This document shows, piece after piece, positions 54,531-63,580 of a stretch of DNA of 64,000 nt. The notes beneath the pieces were generated by a model that was given only the letters and a program-made list of their open reading frames with translations, did no database searches and was not told the origin of the DNA. Positions within the stretch are counted from its first letter, which is position 1. Each line of letters begins with the position of its first letter. The translations under genes were made by a program, and so were the position numbers. Source of the stretch: Pseudodesulfovibrio nedwellii (GTDB lineage: Bacteria; Desulfobacterota; Desulfovibrionia; Desulfovibrionales; Desulfovibrionaceae); contig NZ_AP026709.1 of assembly GCF_027923765.1 (NCBI RefSeq), positions 3,523,501-3,587,500 on the forward strand, read 5' to 3'.

Positions 54531-54950
54531 ATGGTTTATCTTTCCAATCCAATTAAACGCACTCCCATGCAGCGATTTGTTCGATATTTTTTCGGAATAA
54601 TTATTATCGGCTGCCTTGTCTGGGCGTTTTATTCCATCCCTTACGATATTTTACGTGAGGAACGAGCTCGACTGTATGGCGAGGAGTTAACCTCCGGCTT
54701 GGTACTTGCTGTCAGCAGTGACGAGACGGGTGGTATGCCTGACGCTCGGCTTATAGTCGAGTACAAATACGTCGACCCTGATGGGTTCGCTCGGATTGCA
54801 TCAGCTCGACTGCCAAACAGTCTGTGGCAGAAATATAGTCCTGGTAAAACTGTCAAGGTTATTTATGTTCGTACTCGTCCAGATCTTGCCCGCGTACCGG
54901 GTGAGGTTGAACCACGCTTTCAGGTGTGGTTGCGTGAATTGATGGATTAG
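54531..54950 (+). CDS. DUF3592-like membrane protein
   Basis: This 139-residue protein has one N-terminal membrane helix (VRYFFGIIIIGCLVWAFY) and a periplasmic or cytoplasmic beta domain. The order VEYKYVDPDGFARIASARLP, then YSPGKTVKVIYVRTRPDLAR matches DUF3592 proteins, whose role is not known. An ATG at 54567 (MQRFVRYF) is an alternative start. Confidence 0.75.
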   Translation: MVYLSNPIKRTPMQRFVRYFFGIIIIGCLVWAFYSIPYDILREERARLYGEELTSGLVLAVSSDETGGMPDARLIVEYKYVDPDGFARIASARLPNSLWQKYSPGKTVKVIYVRTRPDLARVPGEVEPRFQVWLRELMD

Positions 54951-54960
54951 TCGGTGTTAT

Positions 54961-55554
54961 TTATTCGTATTGTTTCGGGAATTTTTCACCCATGAGATAT
55001 TCCATGGCTTCGCGGTCAATGGTCTCTGAGGCTATGAAGAATTCAAGGCCAAGTATCATGGGATGATAGGTCAGGCCATGTGGCAGTTCGTCGGCTTGTC
55101 CATGCAGAAAGCGTTCAGCTGGAATGGCTTCATTGACGGTCATGATGCCGTCTTTGTGCAGAGCGGACGGCATGACGTGGTCAAGGATGATGCCGCCGGG
55201 AAGTGTTGTCCAGAGGTGGTAAGACCCCATTTCTTCTTCACCAGTTTTGTTTTTGATCATTTTTTTGAAATGAGTTGGCGTGACAGGAAGCCGCATTTCA
55301 TTGTTGATCGATACGTTGCCCATGGTGATGATTCCACCGGGGATATGAAATTTTTTTGACAGCATGTGGAACATGCCGAAGTTTACGGACATGGCTTTAC
55401 CAGCACGTTCGGTAAAGGGGATGTGCCCGGTTTCTTCCACTGCATTCAGGATAGTCTGATCAATGGGGAAGGGCGTTTCGGCAACGGCGAATTCACCGAG
55501 GTTCAGTTTTTTTGTGCGAGAGGCCGCAGCTTTGAATTCTTTGAGGTAGCTCAT
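54961..55554 (-). CDS. hypothetical protein
   Basis: A 197-residue soluble protein starts at ATG 55554 (MSYLKEFKAAASRTKKLNLG); a TTG start at 55572 is possible. It has GIITMGNVSINNEMRLPVTP and a C-terminal acidic helix. I do not recognise it. No signal peptide or membrane segment. Confidence 0.65.
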   Translation of the reverse strand: MSYLKEFKAAASRTKKLNLGEFAVAETPFPIDQTILNAVEETGHIPFTERAGKAMSVNFGMFHMLSKKFHIPGGIITMGNVSINNEMRLPVTPTHFKKMIKNKTGEEEMGSYHLWTTLPGGIILDHVMPSALHKDGIMTVNEAIPAERFLHGQADELPHGLTYHPMILGLEFFIASETIDREAMEYLMGEKFPKQYE

Positions 55555-55574
55555 AGGTTTGTGGGGTAGCAATT

Positions 55575-56031
55575 TTGCTTTTTGGGGGCAAGGGATACTT
55601 TACGATAGTTCTTTTTCGGTTTTTTCAATCAGCCTTTGGCTGATTAGTTATCTTTTTTTTATGGAATGTGTTGTGTGCATTCGCAGTGAAGGGGCAAGCG
55701 ATATTTTTACAAAGGTTTCGCCTTTACGGCGACTTGCTTTTTCCGAGGTGGAAAAAAGGAGGCCCGCCCGATAGGGCATGGAAAGCCTTGGGTGCTTCAG
55801 CACCCAACAATGACTCTCGCCGAAGGCGCATCTTCCAATAAAAAAAGTGGCTCAAAGGCGACCATCCCCACTTCTTATTTCCCGTCGAGGTTTAAACCTC
55901 GACTTCTTCAAGCTCGCTGCTCCAAGCGTATTTCAAAATGTGCAAGGCCCCTGTCCGGGAGGGGACAGAGGCCTTACATTCCACTATCCTCAAGCCCAAC
56001 TCCTCAATCAGGCTCAAGAAATACTATAAAC
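55575..56031. other. intergenic region dense in stem-loops
   Basis: About 450 bases hold no credible gene but at least six stem-loops: CAGCC-TTTG-GCTG near 55629, CGCC-TTTA-CGGCG near 55709, a 20-base palindrome at 55788-55807, CGCC-GAA-GGCG near 55823, a 20-base palindrome at 55884-55903 and a larger hairpin at 55944-55975. The last is well placed to end nrdD transcripts. The others may be part of an RNA or an interspersed repeat. Confidence 0.55.
55944..55975 (-). terminator. hairpin downstream of nrdD
   Basis: AAGGCC pairs with GGCCTT and CTGTCC with GGACAG, with small internal bulges, about 57 bases after the nrdD stop. The T-tail on the minus strand is weak (TTGCACATTTTG). Confidence 0.55.
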
Positions 56032-58089
56032 TTAATTACACAAACAATCGCTGAACACCACGCGGTCAGTGTATTCGGCCTGCTTCCCCTTGTTCCAACG
56101 GGAAACTGGGCGATAGTAACCAACAATACGGGTGTAAACTTCGGCTTCTTCTCCGCAGGTCGGACATTCGAAGTGTTCACCCAGAATGTAACCATGTTCT
56201 TTGCAGATGGAGAAGGTTGGCGTGACCGAGACATACGGAATCTTGGTTTTGGTAAACGCTTTTAGAATGAAGTTTTTGAGCGCCGTTGGATCGGGGACAG
56301 CTTCGCCGAGGAAAGTGTGGAACACTGTGCCGCCGGTATACAGCGGTTGGAGTTGATTCTGGTGTTCCAATGCGTACAACACATCTTCAGATATACCCAC
56401 GGGCAATTGCGTCGAGTTGGTGTAGTAGGGGGTGCCATTTCCCTGCGTCTGGATGTCGGCGTACAATGCCTTGTCGATCTTGGCCAGTCGGTAACTGGTG
56501 CCTTCGGCGGGCGTGGCTTCAAGATTGTACAGGGAGCCTGTTTCTTCCTGAAAACGGGAAGTAATCCGGCGCAGATGATTTAAGGTGCGGCGCATCAGTC
56601 GGACACCACCTTCGGTTTCGATACCCTTGCCGATGAGATTCAGACAGGCTTCATGACCACCGAGTAAGCCGATGGTGGAAAAGTGTCCCTTGTAGTCGTT
56701 CTTGAGATACCGTTTGGACCACGGGAACATACCTGCTTCGAGGTTGCCGGTGATAATTTTACGTTTGTATTCAAGTGAATCCTTGGCCAACTCAGCATAC
56801 TCTTCAACCAGATCAAGGAAATCGTCCTCTGACTGTGCCAGATAGGCGAGTTTGGGCAGGTTCAGGGTGACAACACCTATGGAACCAGTCAGATCGCCGG
56901 CACCGAACAGACCTCCGGTCTTGGTACGCAGTTCGCGCAAATCCATTTGGAGGCGGCAGCACATGGAACGCACATCCTCGGGATTAAGGTCCGAGCTGAT
57001 GAAGTTTTGGAAGTATGGGACGCCATATTTGGCGGTCAGCTTCATGAGAGATGTGCCGATTTCAGATTCCCACGGGAAATCTTCAGTGACGTTGTAGGTC
57101 GGTATCGGGAAAGAGAAAATTCGGTCATGGTGGTCGCCTTCGAGCATAACCTCGATGTAGGCTTGGTTGATCATGTTCATCTCTTTCTGGAAATCTCCGT
57201 AAGTCAACTCATCATCATACCTGCCGCCAACAATAATCGGTTCGGAAGCTATATGTTTGGGAGCCACCAGATCAAAAGAAAGGTTGGTGAACGGTGACTG
57301 ACCGCCCCAGCGAGAAGTGGTGTTGAGATTGAATACGAACTTTTGCATGCACTGACGAACCTGTTTGTAGTTTAGGCCATCTTCCCTGATGTAAGGGGCG
57401 AGGTAAGTGTCGACGTTATTGAACGCCTGTGCACCAGCCCATTCATTTTGCAATGTGCCGAGGAAGTTGTTCATCTGACCGAGCGCGGTATCGAAGTGTT
57501 TGGCCGGACCTGCAGAAGCACGTCCTTCAAGGTTGAAACCTTCAAGGAGGAGGTCGCGCAGGGACCAACCCGCGCAGTATCCCGCTAGGCCGAACGAAAG
57601 ATCATGTATATGGAAATAGCCGTGTTCGTGAGCGAGTCGGATTTCCTCAGGATATTTTTCCAGTGCGTACCGTGCTTGAACCGTACCGGACAGGTGAAGC
57701 ATCAGGCCCTGAAATGAATGGGTCATATTGGCGTTTTCATTAACGCGCCAGTCTGCCTGATCAAGGTATGAATCAATGACATCCTTGATGTTGAGATATG
57801 CTTCTTTTTCGCTGCGGAGTTGACGACGCTGTTCGCGATAGAGAATATATTTTTTGGCTATTTCATACTGTCGAGATTCCATAAGAATCTGCTCGACCAT
57901 ATTTTGGACATGTTCCTGTTCAGGGATGTCCATATGGCTGAGTCTCTGTTCAACTTTTTTGGCAAGGCGTTTGGAGAGAATCGGGTCCTTAATGCCGCTG
58001 GCACTGAGGGCTTTAAAAATGGCTTGGGCGATGCGATCAGATGACCACGTCTCCAACCGGCCGTCTCTCTTCATGATTTGGCTTGGCAT
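56032..58089 (-). CDS. nrdD: anaerobic ribonucleoside-triphosphate reductase
   Basis: The 685-residue class III reductase makes dNTPs under anoxia. It starts at ATG 58089 behind AGGAGGA. An ATP-cone (IMKRDGRLETWSSDRIA) heads the protein. The catalytic barrel has FNLNTTSRWGGQSPFTNLSF and the active-site Cys region DVRSMCCRLQMD. The C-terminus has ICKEHGY and CPTCGEE zinc cysteines and the glycyl radical Gly657 in RIVGYYRP. The start overlaps the nrdG end by 53 bases. Confidence 0.94.
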   Translation of the reverse strand: MPSQIMKRDGRLETWSSDRIAQAIFKALSASGIKDPILSKRLAKKVEQRLSHMDIPEQEHVQNMVEQILMESRQYEIAKKYILYREQRRQLRSEKEAYLNIKDVIDSYLDQADWRVNENANMTHSFQGLMLHLSGTVQARYALEKYPEEIRLAHEHGYFHIHDLSFGLAGYCAGWSLRDLLLEGFNLEGRASAGPAKHFDTALGQMNNFLGTLQNEWAGAQAFNNVDTYLAPYIREDGLNYKQVRQCMQKFVFNLNTTSRWGGQSPFTNLSFDLVAPKHIASEPIIVGGRYDDELTYGDFQKEMNMINQAYIEVMLEGDHHDRIFSFPIPTYNVTEDFPWESEIGTSLMKLTAKYGVPYFQNFISSDLNPEDVRSMCCRLQMDLRELRTKTGGLFGAGDLTGSIGVVTLNLPKLAYLAQSEDDFLDLVEEYAELAKDSLEYKRKIITGNLEAGMFPWSKRYLKNDYKGHFSTIGLLGGHEACLNLIGKGIETEGGVRLMRRTLNHLRRITSRFQEETGSLYNLEATPAEGTSYRLAKIDKALYADIQTQGNGTPYYTNSTQLPVGISEDVLYALEHQNQLQPLYTGGTVFHTFLGEAVPDPTALKNFILKAFTKTKIPYVSVTPTFSICKEHGYILGEHFECPTCGEEAEVYTRIVGYYRPVSRWNKGKQAEYTDRVVFSDCLCN

Positions 58090-58726
58090 GCTCTTGCTTC
58101 CTCCTGGGGGGCACAAATTTCTGAATAGTCAACTCATATCCTTGCGGCAGATAACCTCGTGCAACATCAAGGTCGGCCTCAGTCAGGCCGGGAACCTGTG
58201 TGCAACGGAAATAAAAGGAGTCGGTCGTTGTTTTAGCCATTTCAAAGATGCGCTGCATGTTGGCCTGCGCTGCGATCTCGGACACGGCGTGACCGGTCAG
58301 GGAAGGGTATTTGGCCCATGGGCCTTTGACATCCACGGCAAAGGTGTCGACGAGTTTGCTGTGCAGCAGATCCTGCACGACCTCGGGGCGCATACCGTTG
58401 GTGTCCATCTTGATAGGCAAATTATATTTTTTGAGCTCCCACAACAGTTCTCCCACACTGGCAACCGTTGTCGGCTCTCCTCCGGTGACAGTCACTCCGT
58501 CGAGCCATCCTGCGCGGTCCCTGAGGTAGGACTTGATGTGGACCGGATCGATGGCAGGGAGGGATGTCATGTCCCACGCAAGCTCAAAATTGTGGCATGT
58601 AGGGCAATGCAGGTTACATCCACCTAAAAAGATGATGCACGTGGCTCGTCCTGGCCAGTCACAGAGACTCAGATTCTCAAAGCCTCGAACGTAGTTCCAA
58701 ACCCCTGCGGGTTTATTCATAGCCAT
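58037..58726 (-). CDS. nrdG: NrdG anaerobic RNR-activating radical SAM protein
   Basis: The 229-residue activase generates the NrdD glycyl radical using SAM and a [4Fe-4S] cluster. The cluster ligands are in GGCNLHCPTCHNFELAW; TVTGGEPTT and the KMDTNGMRPEVV region follow. Placed ahead of nrdD, it overlaps it by 53 bases, so translation is coupled. It is longer than E. coli NrdG and closer to the PflA-like NrdG of other anaerobes. Confidence 0.9.
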   Translation of the reverse strand: MAMNKPAGVWNYVRGFENLSLCDWPGRATCIIFLGGCNLHCPTCHNFELAWDMTSLPAIDPVHIKSYLRDRAGWLDGVTVTGGEPTTVASVGELLWELKKYNLPIKMDTNGMRPEVVQDLLHSKLVDTFAVDVKGPWAKYPSLTGHAVSEIAAQANMQRIFEMAKTTTDSFYFRCTQVPGLTEADLDVARGYLPQGYELTIQKFVPPRRKQEHAKPNHEERRPVGDVVI

Positions 58727-59546
58727 TTTTACTATTCCCTTGCAGCCGACAAACCGGTCTGCGTGACATAAAATTCAGTATTTACAGACACCCTTGATCA
58801 GGGCGTGAATCCCGCTCATGCACAGGCGTATTTCAATGGGGAAAATGTCGCTGGCACGTGATGGGAAAGATATCCCAACCGAGGGATTTTGTACAGGGGG
58901 TATCTGATAAATATTTGGTTACTCTGCTGAATATGCAGAGATATGGACGATTATTGCCAATTTGTTATAGTTCACAAAAGTTTTCCACAGGTATAAAATA
59001 TGACAAGGATTGAAATGTTTAACTTTTTTTTAGATTAAGTTTAGAAAAAATGTTTTTCAATTTCGATGGAATCGGTTTTCGACAGGAGGGAGAGGGGGGA
59101 TGGGTGGAAGAAAATGATCCCCTCAAGATCAAAGTGAATTACCACAAGGCTTGCCGGTTGGGAAGCCCCAAAAAGGCGAATTCCACAGGGAAAAGAACAT
59201 TGCATTTGTGGTTTTTTCCCGGTTCGCGACAAACTCCCAAAGCCCTAAGGTCAAGTTGTTGTCAAACGATTTCTCGCTGTTTTTTCTGTTATTTTGTGGC
59301 ACGAGTTTTGATTGAGAGAAATTCTGTTTTGGTTATTCCGTTCAGAGTAAAGTTGTCTTTGCTGAAAGGTCTGGTAGGTTTCAGTGTCTGTTGAGTGCCA
59401 TGTGTGTATCCATTAGCCAATGGAGTCGATAATTTTGAATTGAGGACCTGAGTAGGGTGATATCTCCGCCGATCTCTTTGACAATTTGACAATTGGTGAA
59501 ATGTATCCCATGTCAAATGGAAGAACTTTACGAAGCGAGTACCATT
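58727..59546. other. long intergenic region between nrdG and the metallophosphoesterase
   Basis: About 820 bases without a convincing gene; the frame at 59050-59394 has no ribosome binding site and an odd composition. Candidate elements are AT-rich runs near 58950-59040 and a sequence TGGCACG-AGTT-TTGAT at 59297-59312 that resembles a sigma-54 site but lacks the -12 GC. No known riboswitch or RNA could be recognised. Confidence 0.45.
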
Positions 59547-60740
59547 ATGATGTATTGGGTCGTTATTGTCCTGACCGTCATCACCTTGATAGTGCTCTAT
59601 CTTGGATGGCGACTCATTGAGCCACTGCCGGTTGGCCGCAAGCGGAAGATCACGCTGTGGTTGGCATTGGCTACGCTTTTGTTCGGCCATCGGATAACGT
59701 GGTTTCTTCAGCGTACGGAACAATACGAGTGCCTTGCCTGTGATTCCATCGACTGGGTGGGGTTCACTTTCTTTGGATTTATTTCCATCCTTATATTCTT
59801 CATGCTTGCTCGAGATATTCCTCGGCTGATCGGAGCGGTCGTATCCGGTTTTAAGAAGGCGTTCGGCAAACGAAGCAGGCGTCCCTATTTTATTGAACCC
59901 AATATTCAGCGTCGTCGTTTTCTGCTCAATGCGTCCAACGGATTGTTTTTTGCTACAGCGCTCCCCATGACGGGGTTCGCGGTGTTTACAGCGCGAAGCA
60001 AACCCCAAGTTGTGCGAAATATACTTCCTGTAGTAGATCTTCCGTCCGGTCTTGATGGGTTTACCATCTCCCAAGTTTCAGACACACATATTGGACCAAC
60101 AATTCGTGGAGATTGGGCGCGTATGGTGGTGGACGAGGTGAACAAACTCGGGGCAGACGTCATTGTGCACACTGGTGATCTGGTGGATGGATCCGTGGAC
60201 GGTCTTAAGGATGACATTCTGCCCATGGCTGATTTTTCTGCGCCATACGGAGTCTGGTTTTGTACTGGTAATCATGAATATTATTCTGGTGTTAACGAGT
60301 GGCTGGCCGAAACGGAACGTCTTGGTATCAAGCCATTAGTCAACGAACATGCGCTTATCGATACAGGCAAAGGCAGAGTCCTGCTGGCCGGTGTCCCTGA
60401 TCTTAATGGATATCGATTCGAGCCGAGTCATGTTTCTTCTCCAGCACAAGCCCGTAAGGATGCTCCGGCACATGACGTGTCCATCTTGTTGGCGCATCAG
60501 CCCAACTCGGTATTAGATGCAGCCAAGGCTGGGTATGACGTCCAGTTATCTGGACATACTCACGGTGGGCAGTATTTCCCGTATAATTTCATGATTCACC
60601 TCTTTCAGAAATATGTGCGCGGTTTGTATCTCCATGATGATACCGTTCTTTATGTCAATACCGGCACTGGTTATTGGGGACCACCCATGCGACTCGGAAC
60701 GTGCCCGGAAATAACGCTGCATACACTGCGTAAGGCCTGA
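59547..60740 (+). CDS. membrane metallophosphoesterase (YkuE-like)
   Basis: A 397-residue protein from ATG 59547 (MMYWVVIVLTVITLIVLYLG); earlier in-frame starts at 59493 and 59517 lack sites. Three to four N-terminal membrane helices are followed by a calcineurin-like domain with SDTHIGPTIRG, HTGDLVDGS, CTGNHEYYSG and LSGHTHGGQ, giving the dimetal ligands. Members hydrolyse phosphodiesters or lipid-linked phosphates; the substrate is unclear. A region before the domain, SRRPYFIEPNIQRRRFL, may be a second anchor. Confidence 0.85.
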   Translation: MMYWVVIVLTVITLIVLYLGWRLIEPLPVGRKRKITLWLALATLLFGHRITWFLQRTEQYECLACDSIDWVGFTFFGFISILIFFMLARDIPRLIGAVVSGFKKAFGKRSRRPYFIEPNIQRRRFLLNASNGLFFATALPMTGFAVFTARSKPQVVRNILPVVDLPSGLDGFTISQVSDTHIGPTIRGDWARMVVDEVNKLGADVIVHTGDLVDGSVDGLKDDILPMADFSAPYGVWFCTGNHEYYSGVNEWLAETERLGIKPLVNEHALIDTGKGRVLLAGVPDLNGYRFEPSHVSSPAQARKDAPAHDVSILLAHQPNSVLDAAKAGYDVQLSGHTHGGQYFPYNFMIHLFQKYVRGLYLHDDTVLYVNTGTGYWGPPMRLGTCPEITLHTLRKA

Positions 60741-60816
60741 TTGTTACGACATATGGTTCGTCGAGAGCCATTCTCCGACATGTGATTCTTTTTTTTCAAA
60801 AAACATATGTGCACTA

Positions 60817-60843
60817 TTGACGACCATGAAATTGTGGTCTAAT
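60817..60843 (+). promoter_or_regulatory. promoter for the FadR-type regulator
   Basis: TTGACG at 60817-60822 and TCTAAT at 60838-60843 (five of six matches to TATAAT), spacing 15 bases, which is slightly short. The start would fall close to the palindrome at 60850-60864. Confidence 0.5.
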
Positions 60844-60849
60844 TGGATT

Positions 60850-60864
60850 ATTGGTCCAACCAAT
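60850..60864. promoter_or_regulatory. FadR/GntR-type operator
   Basis: ATTGGT-CCA-ACCAAT is a perfect palindrome with six-base arms that fits the FadR-subfamily consensus TNGTNNNACNA. It overlaps the predicted transcription start just before the regulator gene, so the regulator probably represses itself and the downstream dehydrogenase until a ligand such as lactate is bound. Confidence 0.7.
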
Positions 60865-60877
60865 TGAGAGGGGTTTC

Positions 60878-61576
60878 ATGGAAGTTAAACCAGTAAACAG
60901 AAAATCAATATCCGAAGAAATCGTTCGGCAGATTAAAGAGATGATTGGTCACGGGACACTGATGCCCGGTGATCGGCTTCCTGCCGAGCGGAAACTGGCG
61001 GAGGAATTCGGTGTGTCCCGGACTACTGTTCGGGAAGGGATCAAGATTCTGGCCGAGTCCGGTGTGCTGGAAAGTCGTCAAGGGGCCGGGACATTCGTCA
61101 GTGAAAGCCGTGATGACGATGGTTCTTTGTTCGACGCTGTACTTTCAGGTCAGCATGATTTGCGGGATGTGTTTGAGGTACGCAAGATGCTGGAGCCGGA
61201 GATCGCTGCCTTGGCTGCTGTCAATGGTTCACCGGATCAATTGACGCGCCTGGAAGACTCGTTGGCCGATCAGGAAAAGGCCGTTCGTCGTGGGGCGTCC
61301 GGTGCGGGATATGATCATAAATTTCATCAACTGTTGGCCGAGGCTTCGGGGAATCCCGTGCTCAAGGAAATGGTTATGGTCCTGCATGAAGGGTTTGCCA
61401 AAAGCCGGGCTGAGGAAGTGCAGTCTCCTGAACGTCAACAGGCGTCGATCAGGGCGCACCGGGCCATTGTCGAGGCGGTCAAGAACGGGCACGCTATGCA
61501 GGCTGAACGGGCTATGCGAGAACATCTTGCTTCTACGGAAAGTATTGTATTTTCCATCAATATATCAAGGAGATAA
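60878..61576 (+). CDS. FadR-family (GntR) regulator, LldR-like
   Basis: The 232-residue repressor starts at ATG 60878 behind GAGAGGGG. The winged helix has MPGDRLPAERKLAEEFGVSR then TTVREGIKILAESGVLE; the FCD ligand domain has the conserved Asp/His metal sites around VFEVRKMLEPEIAAL and YDHKFHQLLAEASGN. It is upstream of an FMN 2-hydroxy-acid dehydrogenase and carries an operator at its promoter. It resembles LldR/GlcC-type regulators of lactate or glycolate use. Confidence 0.85.
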   Translation: MEVKPVNRKSISEEIVRQIKEMIGHGTLMPGDRLPAERKLAEEFGVSRTTVREGIKILAESGVLESRQGAGTFVSESRDDDGSLFDAVLSGQHDLRDVFEVRKMLEPEIAALAAVNGSPDQLTRLEDSLADQEKAVRRGASGAGYDHKFHQLLAEASGNPVLKEMVMVLHEGFAKSRAEEVQSPERQQASIRAHRAIVEAVKNGHAMQAERAMREHLASTESIVFSINISRR

Positions 61577-61577
61577 A

Positions 61578-62594
61578 ATGAAAGAGATCAATGATAAAGC
61601 ACGCGAGCTGATGAAAGGCTACTGTCGTGTATGTAAGGTCTGTGACGGCAAGGCGTGTGTCGGTGAAGTACCCGGAATGGGCGGTCTCGGGACTGGGGCA
61701 TCGTTTAAAAGTAATTATGAAGCTCTGGCTGAAATTCGGTTGAACATGCGTCTTTTGCATGATGTGACTGAGCCTGACATTACCACATCGGTGTTGGGCT
61801 ACGATCTTTCATTACCTGTTATGGCTGCGCCAATTGGTGGCGTGTCTTTTAACATGGGTGGCGGCATCAGTGAAGATGCGTATGCTGAGGCCGTGGTCAG
61901 CGGGAGTAAAAAAGCAGGCGTCGTTGGTTGTACGGGTGACGGCGTGCCGCCTTATGTGCATGAAGCCGGATTCGCCGCCATCGTCAAAAACGGTGGATAC
62001 GGTATTCCGTTCATCAAGCCGTGGGAAGGCGATGAACTGGACGAGAAACTGGAGTTGGCCCGTACTACCGGATGTACCACTTTCGGTATGGATGTGGACG
62101 CCGCCGGGTTAATTACCTTGCGTCAGATGGGACGTCCCGTGTCTCCCAAGCCTGCTTCCGAGTTGAAGAAAATTATTGATAAGGTGCATAGCTGGGGTGC
62201 CAAGTTCATTTTGAAAGGAGTTATGACTCCTGGTGAAGCCGAGCTGGCTGCCGAAGTTGGTGCGGACGGCATTGTGGTCTCTAACCATGGTGGCCGTGTG
62301 CTTGACCATGCCCCTGGTACAGCCGAGGTCATTCATGAAGTGTCAGAGCCAGTTAAGGGCAAGCTCGCCGTCATAGTTGATGGTGGTATTCGGACCGGTA
62401 TCGATGTCCTCAAGATGATCGCGCTCGGTGCAGACGCCGTCATGGTCGGTCGTCCTGTTGCCGTGGCTGCCATGGGTGGTCTGGAAGAGGGCGTTGAAAA
62501 GTATTTTGATACGCTTAAGGCTCAGCTTTCGGGAGCAATGATTCTGACTGGCTGCAAGGATATCAAATCCATTGATATAAACGTTTTGTTTTAG
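61578..62594 (+). CDS. FMN-dependent 2-hydroxy-acid dehydrogenase
   Basis: A 338-residue protein of the L-lactate dehydrogenase (LldD-like) family from ATG 61578 behind AAGGAG; the start one base after the regulator stop couples them. The N-terminus has Cys-rich CRVCKVCDGKACVGEV, unlike LldD and perhaps holding a metal. The FMN barrel has APIGGVSFNMGG, FILKGVMTPGEA, the catalytic VVSNHGGRVLDH and VDGGIRTGIDVLKMIALGAD. It likely oxidises lactate or a similar acid, passing electrons to a partner. Confidence 0.85.
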   Translation: MKEINDKARELMKGYCRVCKVCDGKACVGEVPGMGGLGTGASFKSNYEALAEIRLNMRLLHDVTEPDITTSVLGYDLSLPVMAAPIGGVSFNMGGGISEDAYAEAVVSGSKKAGVVGCTGDGVPPYVHEAGFAAIVKNGGYGIPFIKPWEGDELDEKLELARTTGCTTFGMDVDAAGLITLRQMGRPVSPKPASELKKIIDKVHSWGAKFILKGVMTPGEAELAAEVGADGIVVSNHGGRVLDHAPGTAEVIHEVSEPVKGKLAVIVDGGIRTGIDVLKMIALGADAVMVGRPVAVAAMGGLEEGVEKYFDTLKAQLSGAMILTGCKDIKSIDINVLF

Positions 62595-62719
62595 AAGTTT
62601 TTGATGGTTTGGGGCGAGGTGAACATTGCCTCGTCCCAGCCATTATTTCGTTGATTTTTCCGAGCCGTGCGGTGCGGTACCTGCAAAGGGATCGTTGATG
62701 CACATGATATAAGGACAGC
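62595..62719. other. spacer before the TauE/SafE gene
   Basis: A 125-base gap with no clear promoter or hairpin; the permease may be part of the regulator-dehydrogenase transcript. Confidence 0.3.
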
Positions 62720-63520
62720 ATGATCACAACCTATTTATTGTATATCGTCCTCGGTGCGTTTGCCGGGGTTTTGGCAGGGTTGCTGGGTATCGGTGGCGGA
62801 TTGGTTATCGTGCCCATGCTCAATATTGCTTTCGAGTTGCAAAATTTCCCGGATGTACACATCCAGCATGTGGCTCTTGGAACATCGTTGGCGACTATCA
62901 TTTTTACATCACTTTCAAGTATGCGCGCTCATCACAAGCGCGGGGCAATCAATTATACCGCGTTTTGGCGACTTGTTCCCGGTATCATTGTCGGCACCTA
63001 CCTTGGAGCTTGGGTTGCAGCACTATTGCCTACCGGATTCCTCAAAGCATTTTTCGGTTTTTTCCTGTACTATGTGGCAAGCCAGATGTTGTTGGGTATG
63101 AAGCCCAAGAGTGCGCGGGAGCTGCCGGGACAGGCTGGAACATTCGCTGTTGGTAACGGTATTGGTATTTTTTCAGCATTGGTCGGTATTGGTGGTGGTA
63201 CATTGACGGTGCCGTTTTTGTCATGGTGTAATCAAACCATGCACACGGCTATTGCTACTGCTGCAGCGGTCGGTTTGCCTATCGCTTTGTCCGGGACGAC
63301 CGGATTTATCATTAATGGTTGGAATGTTGAAGGTATTCCCGGTCCGCACTTCGGATACATTTATATTCCGGCATTCTTGGGCATCATTTCAATGAGCGTC
63401 CTGACCGCACCACTTGGCGCAAAGCTTGCCCATAGCCTGCCAGTTGACAAGCTCAAGCGGATCTTTGCCATCCTTCTTCTTATCGTGGGAACCAAGATGT
63501 TGTGGAGTGCGTTTATGTAG
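62720..63520 (+). CDS. TauE/SafE-family permease (TSUP)
   Basis: This 266-residue inner-membrane protein has about eight hydrophobic segments and the two family repeats GVLAGLLGIGGGLVIVPML and GIFSALVGIGGGTLTVPFL. TSUP proteins move sulfite, sulfonates or organic acids. The neighbouring dehydrogenase suggests an organic-acid role (inference); a sulfur-oxyanion role is also plausible in a sulfate reducer. AAGGA precedes the ATG. Confidence 0.88.
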   Translation: MITTYLLYIVLGAFAGVLAGLLGIGGGLVIVPMLNIAFELQNFPDVHIQHVALGTSLATIIFTSLSSMRAHHKRGAINYTAFWRLVPGIIVGTYLGAWVAALLPTGFLKAFFGFFLYYVASQMLLGMKPKSARELPGQAGTFAVGNGIGIFSALVGIGGGTLTVPFLSWCNQTMHTAIATAAAVGLPIALSGTTGFIINGWNVEGIPGPHFGYIYIPAFLGIISMSVLTAPLGAKLAHSLPVDKLKRIFAILLLIVGTKMLWSAFM

Positions 63521-63541
63521 TTGGCGTTTCTTGAGACAATG

Positions 63542-63580
63542 AAAAAAGGCTGATTCAGATGAATCAGCCTTTTTTTTAGA
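63542..63580. terminator. intrinsic terminator after the TauE/SafE gene
   Basis: AAAAAAGGCTGATTC pairs with GAATCAGCCTTTTTTTT around AGAT. It faces the convergent gene as well. Confidence 0.88.

Noticed and set aside
59297..59312. Sigma-54 promoter
   Set aside because: The -24 half matches well (TGGCAC) but the -12 half reads TTGA, missing the essential GC.
59050..59394. 114-codon plus-strand frame in the gap
   Set aside because: No ribosome binding site, odd composition (runs of Gly, Cys and Lys) and no family match.
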